A stretch of DNA of 64,000 nucleotides. Origin: an uncultured Bacteroidales bacterium. Its GTDB lineage: Bacteria; Bacteroidota; Bacteroidia; Bacteroidales; UBA932. Each line of letters starts with the position of its first letter. Position 1 is the first letter of the stretch. The translations under genes and the position numbers were made by a program. This document shows positions 56,313 through 64,000 of the stretch, one piece after another. The notes under the pieces are model-generated. The model had not been told where the DNA came from, searched no databases, and saw nothing but the letters and a program-made list of their open reading frames with translations. The stretch is from NCBI GenBank assembly GCA_900320545.1, contig ONSU01000009.1, forward strand, positions 62,001-126,000, written 5' to 3'.

Positions 56313-57044
56313 CTATGCTTCCTCTTTTGCATCACCCGGCTCGTGGAGCAGGATGTCGATGAATTCCGTGGTCGAGCTCTCCATCTTGTAGACGAGGTTG
56401 GAGACCTTCGAGGTGAGGAAATTGTATCCGAAATAGGCCACGATACCGACGATCAGACCGCCGACCGTGGTGATCATAGCGGTGTAGATGCCTCCCGAGA
56501 GGAGGGTGATGTCGATATTGGATCCGGCCGTGGACATATTGAAGAATGCGCGGACCATGCCGAGCACGGTGCCGAGGAATCCGATCATCGGGGCGCCGCC
56601 GGCGATGGAGGCGAGGGCGGGCAGGCCTTTCTCGAGGCGCGCGACCTCGATGTTGCCGGTATTCTCGATGGCGCTCTGGATCTCGTTCATCGGGCGGCCG
56701 AGACGGTTGATGCCGGTCTCGATCATCCGTGCGACGGGATTGTCGACCTTGCGGCAGAGCGTGACGGCGGATTTGAGCTTGCCGTCGTTGATGTAGTCGC
56801 GGATGTCGTTCATGAAGTCCTTGTCGACCTTGGAGGCCTTGGAAATGGTCCACCATTTCTTACCGATGATGTAGACGGCGACGATCGACAGGGCCAGCAG
56901 GACCCACATCAGGGCTCCGCCGAGGCGGAACATCTCGAAGAAATTGACCGTTTTCTCCTGCGCGACAGGATTTTGCGCCGCTTCGTTGATGGCGTCGGCC
57001 ATTCTCTGTAGGGAATCGGCTCCCTGCAAAAGTTTCAGTAGCAT
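56313..57044 (-). CDS. exbB: ExbB/TolQ/MotA-family proton channel
   Basis: A 243-residue protein with three membrane segments: one near residues 28-55 (GGALMWVLLALSIVAVYII) and two after the conserved GLPALASIAGGAPMIGFLGT, including TVGGLIVGIVAYFGYNFL. It builds the pentameric channel around ExbD. First gene of the operon; the upstream region contains direct and inverted repeats at 57191-57302. Confidence 0.94.
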   Translation of the reverse strand: MLLKLLQGADSLQRMADAINEAAQNPVAQEKTVNFFEMFRLGGALMWVLLALSIVAVYIIGKKWWTISKASKVDKDFMNDIRDYINDGKLKSAVTLCRKVDNPVARMIETGINRLGRPMNEIQSAIENTGNIEVARLEKGLPALASIAGGAPMIGFLGTVLGMVRAFFNMSTAGSNIDITLLSGGIYTAMITTVGGLIVGIVAYFGYNFLTSKVSNLVYKMESSTTEFIDILLHEPGDAKEEA

Positions 57045-57190
57045 ATCTGTTTGTTTTTAATTTGTCATTTCAACGGACTCAGGCCCTTCACGGGCCCTTT
57101 TTGTCCAATCTGCAAATTTACAAAAAATCCTCCGCCCGCACAAATAAATTTTCGCGGACTTTTTTACGGCTTTTGTACGGTGAGCCCTGG

Positions 57191-57302
57191 TCCGGCCGTT
57201 TCCCGTAGATGGAGGATTGGGGCGGAAATGCGGGAAAACGGCCGGAGTCTAGTGCCTCGGCCGGAGGATTGGGGCGAAAATGCGGGAAAACGGCCGGAGT
57301 CT
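57191..57302. repeat. Two 40-bp direct repeats plus an inverted half copy
   Basis: Bases 57211-57250 and 57263-57302 are nearly identical (one difference), at a 52-bp period. A shorter copy in inverse orientation (TCCGGCCGTTTCCCG) is at 57191-57205, so the region can fold as a long hairpin. It lies between the start of exbB and the 3' end of the porin gene. Function unknown; it may end transcription of the porin gene or control exbB. Confidence 0.8.
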
Positions 57303-57331
57303 CGGAAAAGATCCCCGGGCATATCCGCATC

Positions 57332-58744
57332 CTAGAAACTGAACTTCGCCATCGCGAGGATGCGGTGGTTGCCGACCCAGTGGAGGTCGGCGTTGACGCG
57401 GCCGCGGTCGTCGCGGGTGCCGTACTGGACGACGGTGTAGTCGTACTCGAGGGCGAACTGCATCTTGCCGAGGTTGTAGGCGAAGGTGGGGGAGACGCGC
57501 ATCATCTGGTTGATGTTCTTGAATCCGTTGCCGCTGAAGTAGTACAGTTTGTCGTCGAGGATGGTCTTGCCGCCGGCGAGGCCGAAACACTTCACGTAGC
57601 CGACCATGCAGAGACCCTGGAATTTCTTGCCGACCGTGGCGGAGATGAAACTGACGCTGCTCTGGGTCGGAGTGTATTCATAGGAGATGCCGTCCGCCTT
57701 GAGGGCCGTGGCCGCATAGCCGCCGTTGAGCTGCATGTGCTCGCCGCTCTGGACGAAGGCGCTCTTGGCCTTGATCTGCCAGTTCTTTCCGGTGTACTGC
57801 AGGAAGATGAACGGGTTGAAGGTGGTGAGCCACTCGTCGTACTTCTTGTCGGTCTTGTTGGTGACCGTCTTGTCGTCGGAGATTTTGATCTGGTGCGGAT
57901 TGCCGTCCGTGTCGTTGACGGTGATAGTTTCCCCGGAAATCGTGGCCGTGGTGGTGGCATATCCGTAGTGCGGGCGGATGCTCAGCGCGGAGACGCCGAC
58001 GCGGCCGAGGAAACCGCCGGACTTGAAGGTCAGGCCGAGGTAGGCCTCCGGGAGGATGGCGTGGCGCTGGTATTTGTTGGTGCCGCCGTCAGGTCCGCTG
58101 GAGCGGTACTGCATCTGCTCGATGAAGCCGGCCGAGAGGGATATGTGTTTGCCGAAGTTGGCGTTGTACATGATCTGCGCGCTACGGTTGAACGGGGAGA
58201 ACGGGGCGCCGGTCTCGAGGGCGATCGTGTTGGCCAGGTCGGCCGCGAGCGGATGCCAGGTCTGGCCGATGAGGAGGCTGTGGGAGAATTTCTCGGAAGG
58301 CTCCCAGGAGAGTTTGGCGTAGGCCTGCCGCATCCGGAGGGTCGCGACGTTGCCGCCCGAGTTGAGGCAGTAGAAGTCGGCCTCGATCTTGGCCTCGATG
58401 GCGGTGCCGCCGAACTTGTAACCTTTGATGTCGAGTCCGAGGCGGGTGGTGAGGGCCTGGTAGCCGAAGTTGCCGACGGCGTTGACGTCGGTGCCGTTCA
58501 CGAGACTCTGGTCGAGCGGGATGAAGAAGAAGAGGTCTTCGGTGAGGGATTTGGTGGCGCGGGTATCGTAGAATCCGTAGGTGCGGATGAAGCCGTAGGG
58601 CTTGAAGTGGGCCTTGAGTTCTTCCTTCACCGCCTCTTTCCGGGCGGCTTTCCGGGCCGCCTTGTCGGCGGGTTCCTGTGCGACGGCGTCGGCGGCTCCG
58701 AGGAGGGAGGCGCTCAGCGCGAGAAACATAAATATTCTTTTCAT
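57332..58744 (-). CDS. DcaP-like outer-membrane porin
   Basis: A 470-residue protein with a signal peptide (to about residue 23, VAQ), a short Ala/Lys-rich helical stretch (PADKAARKAARKEAVKE), and a beta-barrel that opens with PYGFIRTYGFYDTRA and closes with HRILAMAKFSF. The arrangement resembles DcaP-type porins, which admit dicarboxylates and other small anions in other phyla. It is divergent from a SLC13-type transporter-fusion gene (58861), which would fit uptake of the same class of compound, but this is inference. Confidence 0.75.
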   Translation of the reverse strand: MKRIFMFLALSASLLGAADAVAQEPADKAARKAARKEAVKEELKAHFKPYGFIRTYGFYDTRATKSLTEDLFFFIPLDQSLVNGTDVNAVGNFGYQALTTRLGLDIKGYKFGGTAIEAKIEADFYCLNSGGNVATLRMRQAYAKLSWEPSEKFSHSLLIGQTWHPLAADLANTIALETGAPFSPFNRSAQIMYNANFGKHISLSAGFIEQMQYRSSGPDGGTNKYQRHAILPEAYLGLTFKSGGFLGRVGVSALSIRPHYGYATTTATISGETITVNDTDGNPHQIKISDDKTVTNKTDKKYDEWLTTFNPFIFLQYTGKNWQIKAKSAFVQSGEHMQLNGGYAATALKADGISYEYTPTQSSVSFISATVGKKFQGLCMVGYVKCFGLAGGKTILDDKLYYFSGNGFKNINQMMRVSPTFAYNLGKMQFALEYDYTVVQYGTRDDRGRVNADLHWVGNHRILAMAKFSF

Positions 58745-58771
58745 TATCTAAGCGTTTATTTTTCGGAACGG

Positions 58772-58821
58772 CAAATTTAGCGGATTTTCCTTAAATTATT
58801 AAATAATTTTAAGTAAATTTG
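58772..58821. promoter_or_regulatory. Back-to-back promoters of the porin and transporter-fusion genes
   Basis: TAAATTTG occurs on the minus strand at 58772-58779 (27 nt before the porin start) and on the plus strand at 58814-58821 (39 nt before 58861). The two face away from each other across a 34-bp AT-rich gap, so regulation may be shared. Confidence 0.5.
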
Positions 58822-58860
58822 CGGCCCGTTATTCAGTATGTAATATAAATTCAATTCATA

Positions 58861-61800
58861 ATGACTGCAGAAAAAGGTAAATTCAATGTGAAGCTGCTGG
58901 TGTTCCTGCCGCTCGTGCTGATCATTACCATCTTCCTCTGGGCCGTTCCGACGTCATTCTTCGGCATCGAAGCCCTTACCGTCGTACAGCAGAGAGTCAT
59001 CGCGCTGTTCGTATTCGCCGCGCTGATGTGGATCTTCGAGATTATCCCGAACTGGACCACCTCCCTGCTCGTCATCGTGATCTCCCTCCTGACGATGTCC
59101 AACAAGGGCATCGGCTTTTTCTGTGACCCTTCCGCGGGACAGCTGGTCAACTACAAGGACCTGATGTCGGCCTTCGCCGACCCGGTCGTGATGCTGTTCC
59201 TCGGCGGATTCGTCCTCGCCATCATGGCCGAGAAATTCGGATTGGACGTCACCCTTGCGCGGATCCTGCTGAAACCCTTCGGCACCAAGCCCCGGATGGT
59301 CCTGCTGGGATTCCTGGTGGTGATCGCCGTGTTCTCGATGTTTATGTCCAACACGGCCACCGCCGCGATGATGCTGGCCTTCCTGGCCCCGGTGCTCGCC
59401 GTCCTCCCGAAGGATGACAAGGGCCGGATCGCCCTGGCGCTCGCCATCCCCGTATCGGCCAACCTCGGCGGCATCGGCACCCCGATCGGCACCCCGCCGA
59501 ACGCCACCGCCGTCAAGTTCCTCGCCGAGGCCAACTACGATGTCACCTTCGGCGAATGGGCGATGCGTATGATTCCGTTCGTGATCATCATGATCGTCAT
59601 CGCGTGGATTTTCCTCCAGATCCTGTTCCCGTTCAAGAGCAAGGAGATCAAGCTGGAAATCCCTGAGAACAAGCGCAAGACCGACTGGAAGACCTATGTG
59701 GTATGGATTACCTTCATCGGCACGATCCTCCTCTGGGCGACCGAGCAGTGGACCAAGATCAACTCCAACGTCGTGGCCCTCATTCCGCTCGGCGTGTTTA
59801 CCGCGACGGGTCTTTTCGGCAAGGATGACATCAAGGAGATCAACTGGAGCGTGCTTTGGTTGGTGGCGGGAGGTTTCGCCCTCGGTACCTGCCTGCAGGG
59901 AACCGGTCTGGCGAAGGTCCTGATCAATGCCATTCCGTTCGGCTCGATGTCGGTGGTGCTCGTGCTGGTGATCGCCGGCCTCGTGTGCTACTTCCTGTCG
60001 AACTTCATCTCCAACAGCGCCACCGCCGCCCTCCTGATCCCGATCCTTATCGTGGTCGCAGGCGGTATGGCAGACCCTGAAGCGGCCAACAACGCCAGTT
60101 TCGTGGCTCTCGGCGGCACCAAGGCAATGATCAGTTTCATCGCTGTCTGCGCCTCCATCGCGATGCTCTTCCCGATTTCCACGCCGCCGAACGCCATCGC
60201 CTCTTCGACGGGCCTGGTGGAGACCAAGGATATGACCAAGATCGGCCTGATCGTCGGCGTGATCGGTTTTGTCCTCGGCTATTTCTGGCTGACCAAACTG
60301 TTCCCGTTCGAGAACAAGCAGAGCGAAGCCATCCAGGAGTCCGTCCTGGAGAAGAAGGCCGCCCAGTACGCCCTCGTGGAGATCGGCGAGCCCGACCTCA
60401 GCGGGATCAGCGAGAACGGCAAGGAGGTCCTGAACCTCTACCGCTTCGCGGCGGACGAGGCCGACAAGATCTACTGGCTGCAGAGCGGTGCCGACAAGGC
60501 CGCCCTGGATTCGCTCGGAGACGAGGCCGCCAGCCTCTATGCCGGCATCAACTACGGTCCTTGGGACCGCATCGACGGCAAGGCCTTCCTGCCCGGTTAT
60601 CCGGAGCACAGGCCGCTGGGCGCCGGATTCTATCCTGCCGATATGACGGCGGAAGAGTTCGAGGCGTTCCAGGATCCCGCCAAGACGAGTCCTTACACGG
60701 TCATTACCCGCGGAGCCGACAACACGCTTTCGGCCGAATGGTACCACGACGCCTACAAGGAGCATATCGACAAGATCTGCAGCTACCTCAGCGCGGCTGC
60801 CGACCTCACCATCAAGCCGAGTGTCCGCAACTATCTCCAGAAGAAGGTGAACGCCCTCCGTACGGATGATTACTATGAGAGCGACCTCGCCTGGATCGAT
60901 ATGGCCGACAGCAAGATGGATCTCGTGATCGGTCCCAACGAGACGGCCGACGACGAACTCTACGGCAGCAAGGCCTCCTTCGGCGCTTTCGTGATGCTCA
61001 AGGACGAGCACAAGACCGAGGCGCTCCGGAAGTTTACGCAGATGCTTCCCGAACTCCAGAAGCAGCTGCCCGGCGAGGCGCAGTATCATTCTTTGGTTCC
61101 CGGCGGCGCATCCAACATCTTCGACTGCACCGCGATGTACTATGCCGGCAATTACAACGCCGGATTCAAGGTCATCGCCCTCAACCTGCCGCACGATCCG
61201 AAGGTCCTTTCCGCGAAGGGATCCCGTACCATCCTCTTCTCCAACATCATCAAGGAGAAGTTCAACATGACGGTCTTCCCGCTCGGCGGCATCCTGCTCT
61301 CGCATGATGCACAGCCGCATCTGGACGCCGACGCTTTCTACTGGAACATCGTCTTCCGCGAGGTCGCCCACGGACTTGGCGTGGCCGAGACCGTGAACGG
61401 AAAAGGCTCCGTCAAGGATGCGCTCGGCACCGAAGCGGAGACCTGGGAGAAGGCCAAGGACAATATCCTCGGCGTCTATCTGTCCTGCTACCTGATCGAC
61501 AAGGGCGAGATTCCCGCCCTGATCACCCGCGAGGATGCGATGACGACCTTCGTCGCCAGCGTGATCCGTTCCGCCCGCTTCGGTGCGGAAGGCGCGACCG
61601 GCCGTGCCAACGTGATGATTTACAATTATCTCGTGGAGCAGGGCGCCATTACCCGCGGAGAGAATGCCCGGTACTCGATCGACTTCGGGAAGACCGCGCA
61701 GGCGATCGATGACCTCGGCGCGCTGATCCTCAAGACCCAGGCGACCGGTGACTACGACTTTGCGAGCGCTTTCGCCGCGGAGCATGCCGTCATCGGCAAG

Positions 61801-61875
61801 GACCTTGCCGCCGACTTCAAACTGATGAACCTTGAGAATATCCCGGTCGACATCCGCTTCTCCTGGAAGAAGTAA
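58861..61875 (+). CDS. SLC13/DASS-type transporter fused to an M49-like pseudopeptidase domain
   Basis: A 1004-residue two-part protein. Residues 1-about 490 are a multi-spanning anion/dicarboxylate transporter of the DASS (SLC13) family, with the paired SNT-type motifs SNTATAAMM (163-165) and SNSATAALL (384-386). Residues about 505-1004 match a Bacteroidota relative of dipeptidyl-peptidase III (peptidase M49), with GAGFYPADMTAEEFEAF and ending DLAADFKLMNLENIPVDIRF. The zinc motif HExxH is REVAH here (R833, E834, H837), and the expected EExKAD is EKAKDN (863-868), so two metal ligands appear lost. The soluble part is probably a regulatory or binding domain. No break or frameshift is visible between the parts. 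Separate genes are the norm in the families. Confidence 0.85.
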   Translation: MTAEKGKFNVKLLVFLPLVLIITIFLWAVPTSFFGIEALTVVQQRVIALFVFAALMWIFEIIPNWTTSLLVIVISLLTMSNKGIGFFCDPSAGQLVNYKDLMSAFADPVVMLFLGGFVLAIMAEKFGLDVTLARILLKPFGTKPRMVLLGFLVVIAVFSMFMSNTATAAMMLAFLAPVLAVLPKDDKGRIALALAIPVSANLGGIGTPIGTPPNATAVKFLAEANYDVTFGEWAMRMIPFVIIMIVIAWIFLQILFPFKSKEIKLEIPENKRKTDWKTYVVWITFIGTILLWATEQWTKINSNVVALIPLGVFTATGLFGKDDIKEINWSVLWLVAGGFALGTCLQGTGLAKVLINAIPFGSMSVVLVLVIAGLVCYFLSNFISNSATAALLIPILIVVAGGMADPEAANNASFVALGGTKAMISFIAVCASIAMLFPISTPPNAIASSTGLVETKDMTKIGLIVGVIGFVLGYFWLTKLFPFENKQSEAIQESVLEKKAAQYALVEIGEPDLSGISENGKEVLNLYRFAADEADKIYWLQSGADKAALDSLGDEAASLYAGINYGPWDRIDGKAFLPGYPEHRPLGAGFYPADMTAEEFEAFQDPAKTSPYTVITRGADNTLSAEWYHDAYKEHIDKICSYLSAAADLTIKPSVRNYLQKKVNALRTDDYYESDLAWIDMADSKMDLVIGPNETADDELYGSKASFGAFVMLKDEHKTEALRKFTQMLPELQKQLPGEAQYHSLVPGGASNIFDCTAMYYAGNYNAGFKVIALNLPHDPKVLSAKGSRTILFSNIIKEKFNMTVFPLGGILLSHDAQPHLDADAFYWNIVFREVAHGLGVAETVNGKGSVKDALGTEAETWEKAKDNILGVYLSCYLIDKGEIPALITREDAMTTFVASVIRSARFGAEGATGRANVMIYNYLVEQGAITRGENARYSIDFGKTAQAIDDLGALILKTQATGDYDFASAFAAEHAVIGKDLAADFKLMNLENIPVDIRFSWKK

Positions 61876-62623
61876 GCGTTTTGCGCTGATCGGGCACCCT
61901 GTGGCGGGCTCGCTGAGTCCCGTGCTCTTCGGGGCCGCCTATGCGGGGCGCTATGCCTATGATCTCATTGACGAGCCGTCGTATGACGCCGCCTTTTCCC
62001 GGGTGGCCGCATACGGCGGCTTCAATGTGACGGCCCCGTTCAAGATGGATGCGTTCCGCGCCCTGTCGGAGATGGGGTGTGTGCCGGAAGATGGCGGTAC
62101 CGGATGCGTCAATACCGTCGTTCACCGTCCGGACGGGCGCTTCGAAGCGTACAATACGGATATTGACGGTGTCGTAGGGGCCCTGCAGGGAGTACCCGCC
62201 GGGACGGCTCTGGTCGTCGGCGCGGGCGGCGCCGCGATGGCGGCCCGGTCCGCCCTGCTTCGGCTCGGCTGCCGCCCCGTGGTCGCCGCCCGGCGGGAGG
62301 AGGCCATTCTGGCCGTGCTCCCGGAAGGGGCCCGGAGAGGGGAGGACTACATGCTCCTGTCCGATCTTCCCTGCGACGGATTCGCCTCGGACATTGTCGT
62401 CTATACGCTTCCTGGGAGCGCTCCCGTGCCAGAAGGCCTTCCGCTGGAAGGTGCCGTCGTGCTGGAGGCGGAGTACAAGAAGCCCCGTCTCGCCACCTTC
62501 CCCTGTCGCCGGTATATCTCCGGCAGGAGATGGCTTTTCCATCAGGCCGTGACGGCTTACCGGCATTTCACGGGCGAAGAGCCGGATGTCGCCGCGATGG
62601 AAAGCGCGATTGCTCGGGTATAA
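61832..62623 (+). CDS. aroE: Shikimate 5-dehydrogenase
   Basis: A shikimate dehydrogenase of about 245-263 residues reducing 3-dehydroshikimate with NADPH. Motifs: RFALIGHPVAGSLSPVLFG, GFNVTAPFKMDAFR (catalytic Lys), YNTDIDGVVGAL, and the nucleotide site VVGAGGAAMAARSALL. No ATG or GTG lies near the family's usual start (KRFALIGHP, about 61877); the only upstream start is TTG at 61832, inside the preceding gene, so the start is uncertain and translation may be coupled to it. Confidence 0.92.
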   Translation: MRISRSTSASPGRSKRFALIGHPVAGSLSPVLFGAAYAGRYAYDLIDEPSYDAAFSRVAAYGGFNVTAPFKMDAFRALSEMGCVPEDGGTGCVNTVVHRPDGRFEAYNTDIDGVVGALQGVPAGTALVVGAGGAAMAARSALLRLGCRPVVAARREEAILAVLPEGARRGEDYMLLSDLPCDGFASDIVVYTLPGSAPVPEGLPLEGAVVLEAEYKKPRLATFPCRRYISGRRWLFHQAVTAYRHFTGEEPDVAAMESAIARV

Positions 62624-62640
62624 TTTTCCAATATATTTTG

Positions 62641-62648
62641 TAACTTTG
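62641..62648 (+). promoter_or_regulatory. -7 promoter box of the YczE-like gene
   Basis: TAACTTTG ends 7 nt before the ATG at 62656, another case of a promoter box almost touching the start codon. Confidence 0.5.
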
Positions 62649-62655
62649 CGTCAAT

Positions 62656-63339
62656 ATGAGCGCAAAGAGCATATTGGTACGTTATGGGATTTCCACCCTG
62701 GGCCTTGTCATCGTGGCCCTCGGCGTGGGCTTGTCCATCAAGTCCAATCTCGGCATCGCGCCGCTCTCCTGTATCCCTACCATCCTGAGTCTGCGCTGGC
62801 CCGAGATATCCGTCGGCACCTTTACGTGGGGGTTCAACTTGCTCTTCATCGTGCTGCAGGCCTGCATTCTCCGCCGGGAATTCACTTGGAAACACGTTCT
62901 GCAGGTCCTCCCGATCCTGATTTTCGGATATCTGGTGGACGGCGCCATCTGGCTCTTCGACGCCCTGGATGCACCCGCGACGAATTATCTGGTCCAGATG
63001 CTTCTCTGCCTCGCGGCCGTGGTCCTCACCGCGGTCGGCATCCGGCTGGAGATTGTCGGCAAGGGGTGGATTCTCCCGGCCGACAGCACGCTCCACGTCA
63101 TCGAGGCGCGCACGAAAGCCCGCTTCAGCACCATCAAGGTCGTGATGGATGTAGCGCTCGTGGTGATCACCGCGATTCTCGCGCTCGTCTTTTTCTCCCG
63201 GTTCACCGGAAACGACACCACGAATGTCATCCGCGAGGGAACGGTCATCCAGGCCGTCCTGACCGGGCTGTGCATGAAACTGACCGACCCGCCGCTGGAC
63301 CGCATCTTCGGGCCCGTCGTAGCGAAAGTAATGAAATAA
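62656..63339 (+). CDS. YczE/YitT-like integral membrane protein
   Basis: A 227-residue protein with about five membrane segments (ISTLGLVIVALGVGLSIKSN, LLFIVLQACILR, LVQMLLCLAAVVLTAVGIRL and others). The opening GLSIKSNLGIAPLSCIP is typical of the YczE/YyaS/YitT-like group, whose function is unknown; transport is assumed. It is 18 nt before the GlpT-like gene. Confidence 0.8.
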   Translation: MSAKSILVRYGISTLGLVIVALGVGLSIKSNLGIAPLSCIPTILSLRWPEISVGTFTWGFNLLFIVLQACILRREFTWKHVLQVLPILIFGYLVDGAIWLFDALDAPATNYLVQMLLCLAAVVLTAVGIRLEIVGKGWILPADSTLHVIEARTKARFSTIKVVMDVALVVITAILALVFFSRFTGNDTTNVIREGTVIQAVLTGLCMKLTDPPLDRIFGPVVAKVMK

Positions 63340-63357
63340 CCAATAACTAGTAGAGAT

Positions 63358-64000
63358 ATGTCCCGTTTCTTAGACCCGCCGAAACCGGCGGAACCCCTTC
63401 CTTCAGAGAAAGTTGACAAAGAATACAAGTCGATGCGGCTCAAGGTGTTCCTGGGTGCTTTCCTGGGTTATGCCGCCTATTATCTTGTAAGGAAGAATCT
63501 GTCGCTCGCGGCGCCCGACATGATTGCCGACGGCATCCTCGACGCCGGCAAAGTCGGCCTTGCGATGTCGGCCGTCTCGATCGCGTACGCCTTCAGCAAA
63601 TTCGTGATGGGCAGCGTGTCGGACCGGTCCGACGCCCGCAAGTTTCTGTGCGTCGGCCTGATTCTGTCGGCCCTGACGATGATCGGCGTCGGCGTGATGC
63701 CCTTCGGCACCAATACCGCGGTCAACACGGCCATCATCTTTGTCCTGATGCTCGTCGTCGGATGGCTCAGCGGCTTCGGCTGGCCTCCCTGCGGACGGAT
63801 CATGGCGCACTGGTTCAGCCAGAACGAGCGAAGTTTCAAGATGAGCATCTGGAATGTTTCCCATACCATCGGCAGTTTCTCGCTGGGCTTCCTGGCCATT
63901 GCCGGCGTCGCGCTGGCCGCCGATATGGGAATCGCCCAGACCTGGAGAGGCAACTTTGTCTTCCCCGCCGTGATCGCCATCGCGATCGCCCTCTTCTGCT
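63358..64000 (+). CDS. GlpT/UhpT-family organophosphate:phosphate antiporter (partial)
   Basis: The gene starts at 63358 and runs off the window after 214 codons. It is an MFS protein with LGAFLGYAAYYLVRKNLSLA, the DRSDARKF loop after segment 2, and GWLSGFGWPPCGRIMAHWFS, which is the signature of the organophosphate:Pi antiporter family (glycerol-3-phosphate or hexose-phosphate). The exact substrate needs the missing C-terminal half. Confidence 0.88.
   Translation, partial: MSRFLDPPKPAEPLPSEKVDKEYKSMRLKVFLGAFLGYAAYYLVRKNLSLAAPDMIADGILDAGKVGLAMSAVSIAYAFSKFVMGSVSDRSDARKFLCVGLILSALTMIGVGVMPFGTNTAVNTAIIFVLMLVVGWLSGFGWPPCGRIMAHWFSQNERSFKMSIWNVSHTIGSFSLGFLAIAGVALAADMGIAQTWRGNFVFPAVIAIAIALFC

Overview
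The window is chromosomal DNA from a member of Bacteroidota, most likely a GC-rich Bacteroidales species of the Rikenellaceae or uncultured gut/rumen type. The evidence is a fused FeoA-FeoB transporter, BACON, BIG2 and FISUMP lipoproteins, a GH92 alpha-mannosidase with a discoidin-like tail, and many promoters of the Bacteroidota form TAnnTTTG (several with a TTG element 19-21 nt upstream). No rRNA, CRISPR array, phage module or intact transposon was seen.

Layout. Positions 1-7160 are an AT-richer accessory segment: a BIG2-repeat/FISUMP lipoprotein whose repeat array contains two compensating frameshifts, a short two-gene unit with a deaminase-like protein and an unknown partner, a BACON/BIG2/FISUMP lipoprotein, and a decayed domain directly behind it. 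Positions 7180-18666 hold an iron/heme-flavoured region: FeoAB divergent from a porin - imelysin lipoprotein - di-haem lipoprotein - cytochrome c maturation protein - hemerythrin - LuxR regulator - outer-membrane protein series. Positions 18814-26979 carry GH92 mannosidase, QueH, a lytic transglycosylase-FolD operon and several secreted proteins, one built of six 20-residue YSGDI repeats.

Positions 26971-40001 (minus strand) are the conserved translation/transcription operon: tRNA-Thr(TGT), tRNA-Tyr, tRNA-Gly, tRNA-Thr(GGT), tuf, tRNA-Trp, secE, nusG, rplK, rplA, rplJ, rplL, an intrinsic-terminator-like hairpin, rpoB, rpoC and a strong terminator. A near-consensus promoter lies in front of the first tRNA. 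Positions 40011-57044 hold dxs, two tandem MFS transporters, ssb, an rRNA/tRNA methyltransferase, lysS, recJ, aroK, parC, era, a pseudouridine synthase and an exbB-exbD-tonB energy-transduction operon. Positions 57332-64000 hold a DcaP-like porin, a 1004-residue protein joining a SLC13-type transporter to an M49-like peptidase domain that has lost metal ligands, aroE, a YczE-like membrane protein, and the start of a GlpT-like antiporter cut by the window edge.

The observations most worth following are the transporter-pseudopeptidase fusion (58861-61875), the deaminase-like pair (3797-4864), the imelysin/di-haem/CcsBA operon facing FeoAB, a dispersed palindromic element of about 26 bp that has entered or ended three coding regions, and promoters placed so close to start codons that leaderless mRNAs are implied. 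All functional calls come from reading motifs by eye; no database search was run.
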